The position numbers were made by a program, and so were the translations under genes. DNA of 64,000 nucleotides from Micromonospora sp. NBC_00389. GTDB lineage: Bacteria > Actinomycetota > Actinomycetes > Mycobacteriales > Micromonosporaceae. Shown piece by piece: positions 27,325 through 35,752 of this stretch. The first letter of the stretch is position 1. Each line of letters opens with the position of its first letter. The stretch lies in contig NZ_CP107947.1 of the NCBI RefSeq assembly GCF_036059255.1, positions 5,580,001 through 5,644,000 of the forward strand. Reading direction: 5' to 3'. The notes below the pieces were generated by a model. That model made no database searches and was not told the DNA's origin. It saw nothing but the letters and a program-made list of their open reading frames with translations.

Positions 27325-28176
27325 TCAGCGGTCATCGGCTGCCGGCCGCCGCAGGTCGGCCTCGGAGCGCGGCAGGCGGGTCCAGTGCGCAACGGTGGCG
27401 TCGTCCGGGACCGGCGCGTTCGGGCCTGTGGAGGCTTCGGCCTGGCGTACGCGGCCGATGATGTCGGCCGGCCCGTTGGTGCCGAGCAGTTGCAGTACGC
27501 CGCGCCAGTCCGTCAGGCCGTACGGGCTGACGATGCGGCTGGCGCCGTTGCTCAGCAGAGTGACGCTGTCCAGGTCGGAAATCGGCCGGCTGCCGGTTAC
27601 CGCCTCGTGCGCCGCCTGAGGGTCGTCCTTCGCAAGCCAGTAGCCACCGGGCTGGTTCCGGCGAGCCCGCAGCGCCTCGGCGCAGGCGTCTCGGATGCGG
27701 TCGTACTCCGGCGTTCCCCGGGGAACGCCATTTAGGGGCGCCGAGCAGATGCGCCTGGCGGTTACCTCACGTTCGTCGGTGAGGGCCTGCGGCCCGTCGC
27801 TGGCCCGGTCGAGGATGAGGAAGGAGTCCGCCAGCAGGAGATAGTCCAGACGGTCGCGGTGGGCGCGGACCATCAGAACGGTCGCCTGCGGGCTGCTCGG
27901 GTTCGTGATGTCGCAGGTGTCCCGGTGGTCGGCGGCTATCTCGCCGATCGCGGCGGCCAGGATCGCCGCGAGGTCCCGCCCGTCGGTACGTGACAGCCCG
28001 CCGAGCAGCGCGCCGCCGAGACGGTGCGTGTACCAGGTGACACCGTGGGAGCAGAGCGACTCGGTTCCCGGGATGCCGGCGCCGTCCAGCAGCACCGCGG
28101 CATCGGGAACAGCGCCGAAGAAGTCCTCGTTCGGCCGGCCGGGCCTACCGGCGCTGGTCGCCATGCTGACGCGCAC
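27325..28176 (-). CDS. PP2C-like (PPM) phosphatase family protein with altered metal ligand
   Basis: 283 aa from GTG 28176 with GAGGAG seven bases upstream. Recognisable PPM-type motifs: 'RPNEDFFGA' (residues ~14-22), 'AVLLDGAG' (metal Asp31), 'LLLADSF', 'DSVTLLSNGASRIV' and 'PDDATVAHW'. In active PP2C enzymes the segment equivalent to 'LLSNG' is 'L.SDG', where the Asp binds metal; here it is Asn210. Asp31 and the final Asp pair (258-259) are kept. It could therefore be a weak or pseudo-phosphatase. No kinase is adjacent. Soluble and cytoplasmic. Confidence 0.65.
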   Translation of the reverse strand: MRVSMATSAGRPGRPNEDFFGAVPDAAVLLDGAGIPGTESLCSHGVTWYTHRLGGALLGGLSRTDGRDLAAILAAAIGEIAADHRDTCDITNPSSPQATVLMVRAHRDRLDYLLLADSFLILDRASDGPQALTDEREVTARRICSAPLNGVPRGTPEYDRIRDACAEALRARRNQPGGYWLAKDDPQAAHEAVTGSRPISDLDSVTLLSNGASRIVSPYGLTDWRGVLQLLGTNGPADIIGRVRQAEASTGPNAPVPDDATVAHWTRLPRSEADLRRPAADDR

Positions 28177-28277
28177 TCGTGGGCTCCTCGGTCAGGGACA
28201 GCAGAGATGACAATCGGGCATTGCCGCCGCACCTGACTTCTTCGGCCGCTGTCGCTCGGCCTGGTGAGCCGCGGGCC

Positions 28278-28970
28278 TCAGTTGCTGCCCCCACCACCAT
28301 CGCCGCCCCCGCCATCGCCTCCGCCACTCAACTCGCCGCCACCACCGCCGCCTGCACCACCGGCGTAGCCGTGGCGGCCGTCGTTGAAGGGCAGATCGCC
28401 GCGGATGCCGCGTGGCCTGAGCCGCTTGCCCTGCCCTGCGAGGTGTTGCAGGCAGACCAGGTTGGAACCCGGGAAGCACTCGCCACGCCCTCCGCAATCG
28501 GCCAGGTAGCGGTTGCCATCTCGGAGGCAGAGCTCCTGGTCCACCCGGAACAGCAAGGGAAGGTCGGTTGGGCCACAACCCTCGTCCCGGCGGCCGTGGC
28601 TCAGCGTGGCCAGCAGCAGGGGCGTGCGATTGGTATTGACCGGGTCAGCGCTGATCTCAGACCTCGGCTGATGGTGCAGAAAGCCCCCGAACGCGGCGTC
28701 GCAGAAGGCGGCGTAATCCCGCGCATGCAGGGTCAGCTCCTGCCACAGATCGTTTACGACCACCGACGGCATCGAAAGCTTCGTGCTGGAATGGCGGACG
28801 ATGAGCCGGAACCACTGTCGGGTCGCGGTTTCGACCAGGCGAATGTCGTCGTCGCTGAGGTGGGGATACTGATTCTGTAGACGCTGACGCCCGCTGGCAG
28901 GAAACTGCAGGTCGGCAACGGCGCGAAGTCGGTGAGCAGTGCGGTCGTTTCTGAGCCTCGTCCAGATCAT
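28278..28970 (-). CDS. Conserved hypothetical protein with Gly-rich C-terminal tail
   Basis: 230 aa from ATG 28970; an in-frame TTG at 29021 is less likely. The core has a pattern found in uncharacterised actinobacterial proteins: 'DDIRLVETATRQWFRLIVRH', 'SMPSVVVNDLWQELTLHARD', 'YAAFCDAAFGGFLHHQP', with conserved Trp/His. A Cys-containing segment follows ('CGGRGECFPGSNLVCL'), and the tail from ~residue 205 is almost pure Gly with a few Asp ('GGGGELSGGGDGGGG'). No transmembrane segment. Function unknown; it is followed on the same strand by the PP2C-like gene 101 bases downstream, and they may be co-expressed. Confidence 0.6.
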   Translation of the reverse strand: MIWTRLRNDRTAHRLRAVADLQFPASGRQRLQNQYPHLSDDDIRLVETATRQWFRLIVRHSSTKLSMPSVVVNDLWQELTLHARDYAAFCDAAFGGFLHHQPRSEISADPVNTNRTPLLLATLSHGRRDEGCGPTDLPLLFRVDQELCLRDGNRYLADCGGRGECFPGSNLVCLQHLAGQGKRLRPRGIRGDLPFNDGRHGYAGGAGGGGGGELSGGGDGGGGDGGGGSN

Positions 28971-29021
28971 GCGGCTACTTCTATCCGCCCGGGGTGCGAG
29001 CGCTAGGGCCCGACTCGCCAA

Positions 29022-29437
29022 AGTGGCGTCGCGGCCCCTTCAGAGTACGACAGTAGGCAAGAACGGCATTCGACGCAGAAATTGATCTCTTGGAACGGGC
29101 TGGGTCTGTCGTCCCCGCAGGACTTCCCGATTACCGGTATCGACACTCACACTCAGCCTCGGGAGGCTGCCGCGGGCCGAACAGAGCAGGCATCATGGTG
29201 GCCGTGAACGCTGCCAACCCCGATTGGGTGACCATCGCGACCTATGACAACACACCTGGCTGTCCGCAGCCGATGGCTGCCGTCCGCGCTTGACTGCGGG
29301 ACCGGGGCATCGACTGGATGCCCTTCGGGTCGAACGACATCTACTGGGGCCTTGCCTGCGGCATCGGTGACGCTCGGACAGGGAGGAAGGGTCCCCTGTA
29401 CAACAGTGGGCGTTGACAGGGGACCCTTCCGCACGCC
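29022..29437. other. Intergenic region with possible decayed coding sequence and a terminator
   Basis: 416 bases. On the plus strand, 29195-29290 encodes 'MVAVNAANPDWVTIATYDN' and onward. After a TGA the same frame continues with 'RDRGIDWMPFGSNDIYW' (29293-29345) to a second stop at ~29415. Both halves look protein-like, so this may be a broken gene, but no family is recognisable. The rest is AT-richer non-coding DNA around 29030-29090 that probably holds a promoter for the minus-strand gene. Confidence 0.3.
29385..29430 (-). terminator. Terminator hairpin of the GH43 gene
   Basis: Perfect 15-bp stem GGAAGGGTCCCCTGT (29385-29399) with 29416-29430 and a 16-base loop, eight bases past the stop of the minus-strand arabinanase gene. 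Confidence 0.75.
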
Positions 29438-31663
29438 TCAGCGGTAGAAGCGCAGGTAGTCGAACTCGGCGGTCACCGGGGGCGCGGCGCCGCCGTGCGC
29501 GACCAGCCCGATCCGGGGAGTGGTGTCGGCCGGGAAGGTCCACACCGCACCCCACGTCCAGGTACGCCCGTCCCGGCTGGACCCGGCCCGGAACTCGTGC
29601 TCCCCGGTGACCGGGTCGACGTGGTGCGCCAGCCGCAACCAGGTGGTGGTGGCCGGGGTGCCGACGATGCTGCCGCCGTACACCGGCTGGCCGGCGAAGG
29701 GCAGCTCATAGCCGTACTCGACCTGCCGGGTGTTCCAGATCGCCACCTGAGCCAGCCGGGCGAACCGGTCGTCGTCGACGTACGCGACCAGCCCGGACTG
29801 CTGGTAGTTGCGGACCGTCTCCTCGCCCAGATCCAGCGTCACCCGGGTCTCGGCGACGTAGTCGCCGCTGGGCGCGTCGCGCAGCAGCACACCGGCGGTG
29901 TTGCCGGTGCCGGTCAGGTCGGCGGCCTGCACGGGCCAGCGCAACGCGCCACCGGAGACGGTCGCCGCCGGGTCCTCGCGTACCCACCGCCAGTCGGCGT
30001 CCAGCCCGTCGCTGAACTCGTCGGAGTACGCCCGCAGCGGCGCTCCGACACGGGGCTCGGGCACCGCCCGCTTCGCCGGCTCGTACAGCCGGACGGCGCT
30101 GACATTGTCGAACTCGGCGGCGCCGCCGGTGGCGGTCAACCCGGGCCGGCCGGCAGCCGGGCGGTCCAGCCGCAGCGACACGACGGCGAGTTGGTCACCG
30201 AGCCGGGCCGGGCTCAGCTCGGCGACCAGGTTCCGGTCGCGTACCTCGACGGCCAGGTTGTGCTGGTCGGCCGAGGCGAAGCCGGCGGGCAGCGGCGCGG
30301 TGGCCCGCCGGTCGCCGTCGCGGGCCACCAGCAGGCCGCCGGCCGCGTCCACCCGTACCTCGACCCGGTCGCCGAGGGTGATCCCGGCGGCGGCCGCGCC
30401 GGTGAGCCGCAGGTCGGCCTCCGCCCGCACGTCCCCGCCCACGGTGGTACGGCTGGTCAGCGCGCCGCTGCCGGTGAGCCGACCGTCGGCGACCCGCCAC
30501 TCGCCGGCGGACCGTCGCCAGCCGGCCAGCCCTGCGGTGTCGAACCGGTCGTCGACCGGGCCGGTGGTCACCGGTGCGGGCCGGGTGCCCTCGGACGGCC
30601 CGGCGCCGGCGTTCACCGTCGGCCAGCCGTCGATCCAGTCCAGCCGGTCCAGCAACATCGGGCGTTCGTTGATGCCGAACGGCTCGTCCAGGTACGGGTC
30701 GGCGCGGTCGATGGCGTGGTAGACGATCCAGTCCTGGCCGGACAGGTCGGTGAGGAACCCGTTGTGGCCGGTGCCGATCCACCGGTTGCCGTTCTGGGTG
30801 AGCACCGGTGTGCCGCCGGCCCGGGACGCGGTCAGCGCCACGCCGTCCCGGTCGGTGAAGGGGCCGCGCGGGGTGCGCGCCCGTCCGACCTGGACGGAGT
30901 AGCCGGTGGCCGGGCCGGCGCAGCAGTTCGCGGTGGAGGCGAACAGGTAGTACCAGCCGTCGTGGCGCAGCACGTAGCTGCCCTCGAACTTGTTGTCGAC
31001 GGCCACCAGGGTCGGCGTGCCGACCGCGGTCAGCCCGTCCGGGCTCAGCTCGGTGACCGAGATGCCGCCGTAGTAGCTGCCGTAGTAGAGATAGCTGCGG
31101 CCGTCGACGTCGGTGAACTGGCTCGGGTCGATGGTCCACAGGTAGCCACCACCGCCGCCGGGGCGCGGGGCGACAACCGGCTGCGTGGCGAAGGTCCACG
31201 GCCCGGTCGGGCTGGGGGCGGTGGCCGCGCCGATCGCGTAGTCGCTGCCCTCGGTGGAGACGGTGGTGTCGGTGACCGTCACGTACATGACCCACCGGTC
31301 GCCGAGGCGGCGCACGTCCGGTGCCCAGTACGCCGCGCCGGGCGCTGCGTAGGGCGGGCGCTGGTCGGGGCCGAACGCATCCCCGACGTACGTCCAGTCG
31401 ACCAGGTCGGCCGAGCGGGCCGTGGGCACCCGATGGAACTCGCGCTCACCCTCGCGCAGCGGGTCGGTCGTGCCGTAGGCGTACCAGAAGCCGTCGTCGC
31501 CGCGAACGATGACCGGGTCGGCGAAGGTGTCGCCCACGGCGGTGGAGATCGGATTTCGGTAGCGGGACGGGCCGTCGGAGCCGGCAGCGGGCGCAATCGG
31601 GGACGCGGCCAGGATCAGGCCGAGCGCGGCGGCGAGCGCGCCGCCGCGGCGGAGGTGTCGCAT
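29438..31663 (-). CDS. Secreted GH43 arabinanase-like glycoside hydrolase with two beta-sandwich domains
   Basis: 741 aa. A Sec signal peptide (residues 1-28) shows secretion. Residues ~33-345 are a five-bladed GH43 propeller with the triad visible: base Asp49 in 'FADPVIV', pKa-modulating Asp179 in 'TIDPSQF', acid Glu227 in 'NKFEGSYVLRHDGWYYLF'. A His in 'GTGHNGFL' fits the Ca-binding site. Two concanavalin-like modules follow (~365-530 and ~545-741), probably carbohydrate binding or a GH43 accessory domain. Likely substrate is arabinan or arabinoxylan; cleaves alpha-arabinosyl or beta-xylosyl links. An AACGTT-centred palindrome lies in its promoter. Confidence 0.92.
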   Translation of the reverse strand: MRHLRRGGALAAALGLILAASPIAPAAGSDGPSRYRNPISTAVGDTFADPVIVRGDDGFWYAYGTTDPLREGEREFHRVPTARSADLVDWTYVGDAFGPDQRPPYAAPGAAYWAPDVRRLGDRWVMYVTVTDTTVSTEGSDYAIGAATAPSPTGPWTFATQPVVAPRPGGGGGYLWTIDPSQFTDVDGRSYLYYGSYYGGISVTELSPDGLTAVGTPTLVAVDNKFEGSYVLRHDGWYYLFASTANCCAGPATGYSVQVGRARTPRGPFTDRDGVALTASRAGGTPVLTQNGNRWIGTGHNGFLTDLSGQDWIVYHAIDRADPYLDEPFGINERPMLLDRLDWIDGWPTVNAGAGPSEGTRPAPVTTGPVDDRFDTAGLAGWRRSAGEWRVADGRLTGSGALTSRTTVGGDVRAEADLRLTGAAAAGITLGDRVEVRVDAAGGLLVARDGDRRATAPLPAGFASADQHNLAVEVRDRNLVAELSPARLGDQLAVVSLRLDRPAAGRPGLTATGGAAEFDNVSAVRLYEPAKRAVPEPRVGAPLRAYSDEFSDGLDADWRWVREDPAATVSGGALRWPVQAADLTGTGNTAGVLLRDAPSGDYVAETRVTLDLGEETVRNYQQSGLVAYVDDDRFARLAQVAIWNTRQVEYGYELPFAGQPVYGGSIVGTPATTTWLRLAHHVDPVTGEHEFRAGSSRDGRTWTWGAVWTFPADTTPRIGLVAHGGAAPPVTAEFDYLRFYR

Positions 31664-31705
31664 ATGGACCTGCCTCGGGGGAGTGGGCGGTGTGTGCCCT
31701 CGTTC

Positions 31706-31730
31706 TTACAACGATGGATACAACGTTGTA
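31706..31730. promoter_or_regulatory. LacI-type operator before the GH43 gene
   Basis: TACAACGTTGTA (31719-31730) is a perfect 12-bp palindrome with the AACGTT centre typical of LacI-family sites, preceded by a half copy TTACAACG (31706-31713). It lies ~56 bases upstream of the minus-strand GH43 start and would fit sugar-induced derepression. No lacI gene is in this window. Confidence 0.6.
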
Positions 31731-31792
31731 AAGGGCTGGACATCCGCACCCCGGTTGCCCGTGCGGCACCGGGTCGGGGCGATGATGGGGCG

Positions 31793-32536
31793 ATGAGCGC
31801 TGTCACCGAGGGCCGGGGGATGGCGGAGTTGGCCGCCCTGTTGGCCGACGGCACCCGGGCCGGCATCTGCCTCGCGCTGCTCGACGGCCGGGCCTGGACG
31901 GCTGGCGAACTGGCCCGGCGGGCCGGGGTCGCGCCGTCCACGGCCAGTGACCACCTCACCCGGCTGGTCCGGGGCGGGCTGCTGGTCGAGGAGCGGCAGG
32001 GCCGGCACCGCTACCTGCGGCTGGCCGGGCCGTCGGTGGCCCAGCTGATCGAGAACCTGGTCGGGCACGCCCCGGCCCCACCCGCGCCAACCGGGTCGCT
32101 GCGCGCCGCCAGCACCGGAGCTGCCCTGGCGTACGCCCGGACCTGCTACGACCACCTCGCCGGGCGGCTCGGCGTGCTGATGTACGACGCGCTGCTGGCC
32201 GACGGACGGCTGGACCGGGCCAGCGGACTGACGCTGACCCCCGACGGGTGGGCGTGGGCCGCCGGGCTGGGCGTACCGGTGGACGTGCTGCGCACCGCCC
32301 GACGCCCGGTGGTCCGCGACTGCCTGGACTGGACCGAGCGCCGGTCGCACCTGGCCGGGGCGCTCGGCACGGCGCTCTGCCGGCGCTTCGCCGAGCTGGG
32401 CTGGACCGCCCCGGGCGCAGGCCGCGCGGTCCGCCTCACCGCGACCGGCCGGCCCGCCCTCGCCGCGACCCTGGCCATCCCCGAAGAAGCCCTCACCCCC
32501 ACCCAACCCCCGACGCCCACCAGCGGCCGCGCCTGA
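31793..32536 (+). CDS. ArsR-family winged-helix regulator
   Basis: 247 aa from ATG 31793; GATGAT (31781-31786) six bases before it is a plausible leaderless -10. The N-terminal ArsR winged helix: 'ELAALLADGTRAGICLALLD', 'WTAGELARRAGVAPSTASDH' and 'LVEERQGRHRYLRLAGPSV'. The C-terminal ~140 residues ('ALAYARTCYDHLAGRLGVLM', 'VVRDCLDWTERRSHLAGALG') occur in a large actinobacterial ArsR subgroup and contain Cys and His that may bind a ligand. No obvious metal-sensing CxC. Targets unknown; it is divergent from GH43. Confidence 0.88.
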   Translation: MSAVTEGRGMAELAALLADGTRAGICLALLDGRAWTAGELARRAGVAPSTASDHLTRLVRGGLLVEERQGRHRYLRLAGPSVAQLIENLVGHAPAPPAPTGSLRAASTGAALAYARTCYDHLAGRLGVLMYDALLADGRLDRASGLTLTPDGWAWAAGLGVPVDVLRTARRPVVRDCLDWTERRSHLAGALGTALCRRFAELGWTAPGAGRAVRLTATGRPALAATLAIPEEALTPTQPPTPTSGRA

Positions 32537-32575
32537 CCCCCCGGCCGCCGGGTCAGACGGAGCGGTGGACGCAAC

Positions 32576-32625
32576 ATCCTGGATTTAGTGGCCTCGGCGC
32601 GCGCGGAGGCCACTAAATCCAGGAT
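32576..32625. repeat. Interspersed palindromic element, copy 2
   Basis: ATCCTGGATTTAGTGGCCTC (32576-32595) is exactly complementary to 32606-32625 around a 10-base GC loop. The outer 13 bases match copy 1 (24791) at 10 positions. It lies in the intergenic gap between the ArsR and P450 genes and could also terminate ArsR. Confidence 0.8.
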
Positions 32626-32763
32626 CGAGCACGATCTTGGCGGCGCGGCGCGGCGCGGGGTGGCGCGGGGTGTGGCGGCCGGTTCGGTCCTGCGCGGTGC
32701 GGGGTGGCGCGGGGCGGGCATTGTTCGGTGGGGGGCGAACGGTCGGGATTCTAACGTCGGGCG

Positions 32764-33807
32764 GTGACTGACACCTGGCCTGTTGTTCCGCCCGCTGCCG
32801 GGACGCCGGCTTGTGGGCCGCCCACCTTCGAACCTGACGGCAGTTGGTGGGTGACGCGGCACGCCGACGTCCGGACGGCGCTGACCGACCCGGCCTTCCG
32901 TGTGCCGGCCGTCGACACCGGTCCGCCCGGCACCCTCGCCTGGCTGCGCGCCACGGTCAGCCGGTTCAGCCCGCCGGAGCGGCACGCCGAGCGCCGGGCG
33001 ATCGGGGTGACCGCGCTGGCCGCGCTGGATCCGGACGAGCTGCGGCAGGAGGCGGCCGGGCTGACCGCCGCAGCCCTGGACCGGGCCGGAGACCGCCTCG
33101 ACGTGATGCGCGAACTGGCCAGGCCGGTGCCGCTGCGGGTGCTGGCCGGCCGGCTCGGCTTCGGCGATCCGGCCGCCGCCGGGACGGCGGTCGAGGCCGT
33201 CGCCGCCGCGTACCACCCCGGGGTCGACCCGGCGCTGCTCGGTCGGGCCGACCGGGCGGTGGCGGCGCTGCTCGTGCTCTCGGCGCCGGCCCCGCCGGAG
33301 GTACGGGCGAACCTGATCGGCCTGCTGGTCCAGGCGTGCGACGCCACCGCCGGCCTGATCGGCGCCGCCGCCCACCACCTGCTGTCCCCACCCGCCCGCC
33401 GGCCGGCCGGTGACCCGGCGGGCTCGGGGACCGCCGCACTGCTGGCCGAGGTACTGCGGCTCGACCCGCCGGTCCGGGCCACCCGTCGGGTCACCACCGC
33501 CGGGGTACGGCTGGGCGGGCAGGACCTGCCGCCGGGTAGCGCGGTGCTGCTCCGGTTCGACGCGGCCAACCGCGATCCGCGCGCGTTCGCCGATCCGGAG
33601 GCGTTCCGACCCGACCGGCCCGCCGCGGAGCTGCTGACCTTCGGCGCGGGGGAGCGCGGCTGCCCGGGTGACCGGCGCGCCCTGGCCCTCGCCACCGGGG
33701 TGCTCGGCGTGCTGCGCCAGCGCTGCCGGCGTATCGAAGCCGACCTGCGCCACGGGCCCCATCCGACCCTGCGCGTTCCGGCGATCCTGGAGGTGACCGC
33801 CCGATGA
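32764..33807 (+). CDS. Cytochrome P450 (short)
   Basis: 347 aa, shorter than the usual ~400, with little before the B helix region. GTG 32764 is six bases after TAACGT (32752-32757), suggesting a leaderless start. The heme-binding loop 'FGAGERGCPG' has the axial Cys. The K-helix ExxR is 'EVLR', and the ERR-triad Arg is in 'FRPDR'. The I-helix reads 'LLVQACDATAGLIGAAA', so the usual acid-Thr pair is changed, which may alter oxygen activation. Needs ferredoxin and reductase partners encoded elsewhere. Its stop overlaps the next gene (ATGA), so the two act together in an unknown oxidation step. Confidence 0.88.
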   Translation: MTDTWPVVPPAAGTPACGPPTFEPDGSWWVTRHADVRTALTDPAFRVPAVDTGPPGTLAWLRATVSRFSPPERHAERRAIGVTALAALDPDELRQEAAGLTAAALDRAGDRLDVMRELARPVPLRVLAGRLGFGDPAAAGTAVEAVAAAYHPGVDPALLGRADRAVAALLVLSAPAPPEVRANLIGLLVQACDATAGLIGAAAHHLLSPPARRPAGDPAGSGTAALLAEVLRLDPPVRATRRVTTAGVRLGGQDLPPGSAVLLRFDAANRDPRAFADPEAFRPDRPAAELLTFGAGERGCPGDRRALALATGVLGVLRQRCRRIEADLRHGPHPTLRVPAILEVTAR

Positions 33808-34601
33808 CCGACCGCCGTGCGGCGTTCCGCGCCCTGCACCACGCCGGCCGACCCTTCTTGCTGCCGAACGCCTGGGACCACGCCTCGGCGGCGGCGCTCG
33901 CCGCGCGCGGCCATCCGGCGATCGGCACCACCAGCCTCGGGGTCGCAGCGGCAGCCGGGCGACCCGACGGCGTGGCGGCCACCGGCGCGGAGACCCTGGC
34001 CCTGGCCCGCCGGCTCGCCCGGCTGTCGGTGCTGCTCACCGTCGACGTGGAGGCCGGGTTCGCCGACGACCCGGCGGCGGTCGCCGGGTACGTGACGGAG
34101 CTGGCCGGGCTTGGCGCCGTCGGGATCAACCTGGAGGACGGGCGCGCCGACGGCACCCTGGCCGATTCCGAGTGCATCGCCGACAAGATCGCGGCGGTGA
34201 AGGCGGCGGTGCCGGACCTGTTCGTCAACGCCCGCACCGACACCTGGTGGCTCGGGGTGGCCGACCCGCTGCCGCAGACCCTGTCCCGGGCTCGGACCTA
34301 CCGGGCCGCCGGCGCTGACGGGATCTTCGTGCCCGGCACCGTCGACCTGGCGACCCTGCGGGTGCTCACCGAGCGGATCGATGCGCCGCTGAACGCGCTG
34401 TACCAACCGGGCGGGCCGGGACTGGACGAGTTTGGCCGGGCCGGGGTGGCCCGGGTCAGCACCGGCTCCCTGCTGTTCCGGGCCGCGCTGGCCGCCGCGG
34501 TCGCGACCGCCGACGCGGCCCGTGCCGACGGGTTTGTCGCGTCGCCGGGTCTGCCGTCGTACGCCGAGGTGCAGGGCCTGGTGGCGGCGGACGGCGACTG
34601 A
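33804..34601 (+). CDS. Isocitrate lyase/PEP mutase superfamily enzyme
   Basis: 265 aa TIM barrel, start overlapping the P450 stop by four bases. Signatures: 'LPNAWDHASAAALAARGHPA', 'IGTTSLGVAAAAGRPDG', 'LTVDVEAGF' (metal Asp), 'VGINLEDGRADG' (metal Asp/Glu), 'LFVNARTDTW' (Arg) and 'GADGIFVPG'. The usual 'K-x-C-G' catalytic loop of isocitrate lyases is absent, as in PEP-mutase-like oxaloacetate/methyl-isocitrate-related or uncharacterised members. It makes or breaks C-C or P-C bonds in 2-oxo acids; substrate unknown. Confidence 0.88.
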   Translation: MTDRRAAFRALHHAGRPFLLPNAWDHASAAALAARGHPAIGTTSLGVAAAAGRPDGVAATGAETLALARRLARLSVLLTVDVEAGFADDPAAVAGYVTELAGLGAVGINLEDGRADGTLADSECIADKIAAVKAAVPDLFVNARTDTWWLGVADPLPQTLSRARTYRAAGADGIFVPGTVDLATLRVLTERIDAPLNALYQPGGPGLDEFGRAGVARVSTGSLLFRAALAAAVATADAARADGFVASPGLPSYAEVQGLVAADGD

Positions 34602-34779
34602 CGGGCCCGGCCCCGCCCCCGGCGGTGGTTCGTCACCGCGCGCCGCGCCTGCCGGGCGTCAACCAGCCCGCTCCCTTCGGGGTGGATAGGAGGATTGTTC
34701 GGTCCATTCCGGTCCCGCTGATTACGGTGTGTTTAGGGCGATCCACCGAGAGTCGTGACCGGAGAAAGGGACCCCCGTC

Positions 34780-35748
34780 ATGCGAGTGCCCAGCCGTAGC
34801 CCCGGACAGCAGCCCGGCCCGCCCGTATCGCCCACCGCCCCGGCCCGTCGCCGGCCGTCCGGCACCACCCCTCGCCGCCTTCCCGCCACCGACCCGGATC
34901 TGGTCGCCTACCGGGCGGCCGTCGCGGAACTGCTCGTCGAGGTGGGCGCCCTGGCCGACGCGACCAGCACCCGCGCCCGACAGGTGCTCATCGATGAGCG
35001 GCTGCGCGAACCGGCGCTCGCCGCGGTGCTCGACGCCACGCCGCAGGGTCTGATCGGAGCGCGCGAGACGCTGCTGCTGGAGATGGCCCGCTACCAGCCG
35101 AACGAGCGCACCTCGGCGCGGGACCTCACCGCGCTGGTCCGGATCTACCTGCTCTCCCGCATTGACGTGCTGTGGTGGCAGGACGCTCCCACCTTCGTCA
35201 CCGACGACCAGGTCAACGGCAGCAGCGACCTCGTCGACCTGGAATGGCTGCGCCGCCGTGACCTGTTGCGCTTCCGCTATCAGGAGCAGCCCTCCACCGT
35301 GCTGGGCCGGGCAGCGCGCGGGCTACGTCGCCGGCTGCGGCCGGACGCCACCCCACGCACCGCCGGGCTGCTGTTCCGGCGCGCCCGGCGGGAGGTGGTG
35401 GCGCTGCTCAACGACATCGGACGGGAGTTCGCCGCAGCCACGCCGCCGGCCACCCCGCCACTCTGGGTGACCAGCCTGGTCCGCAGCACCGAGCACCAGT
35501 ACCGGCTGCGTCGGCTGGGCTACGCCGCGATGCTGCCCAGTGGGCACTGCCTCGGCTACTCGATGGACGTCGAACTCGCCTGGTACGAGCGCTTCGGCGC
35601 GCGGGACACGCTGGCGGAGCTGCTGCTGGCGCGGCAGGAGGCCGGCGAGCTCAACGTGATCGACGAGGGACAGGCCTGGCACCTGTGTCTCGCGCCCACC
35701 GCCCGGCGCCGGCTGCGCCGGGCGTACGAGTCCGAGATGGGGGTCTGA
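34780..35748 (+). CDS. M15-peptidase-like (DUF5715-type) protein paired with AsnB
   Basis: 322 aa, ATG with GGAGAAAGGGA upstream. The first ~40 residues are Pro/Arg-rich and disordered. Residues ~45-225 are helical with no known domain ('LLVEVGALADATSTRARQVL', 'RYQPNERTSARDLTALVRIY'). The C-terminal ~95 residues carry an M15-like zinc pattern: 'LPSGHCLGYSMDVE' (His256, Asp263) and 'IDEGQAWHLCL' (Glu296, His301). This arrangement is like D-Ala-D-Ala carboxypeptidases and L,D-endopeptidases. No signal peptide is seen, so the substrate may be cytoplasmic. It is four bases upstream of asnB and surely cotranscribed. Confidence 0.7.
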   Translation: MRVPSRSPGQQPGPPVSPTAPARRRPSGTTPRRLPATDPDLVAYRAAVAELLVEVGALADATSTRARQVLIDERLREPALAAVLDATPQGLIGARETLLLEMARYQPNERTSARDLTALVRIYLLSRIDVLWWQDAPTFVTDDQVNGSSDLVDLEWLRRRDLLRFRYQEQPSTVLGRAARGLRRRLRPDATPRTAGLLFRRARREVVALLNDIGREFAAATPPATPPLWVTSLVRSTEHQYRLRRLGYAAMLPSGHCLGYSMDVELAWYERFGARDTLAELLLARQEAGELNVIDEGQAWHLCLAPTARRRLRRAYESEMGV

Positions 35749-35752
35749 GTCG

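Noticed and set aside
28971..29021. TTG start at 29021 for the Gly-tailed protein
   Set aside because: Rare start with no ribosome site; ATG 28970 fits better.
29495..32536. 1013-residue plus-strand frame across the GH43 gene
   Set aside because: Antisense shadow of the minus-strand GH43 gene; composition is Gly/Arg/Val-rich without domains. Only its end, from ATG 31793, is a real ArsR gene.
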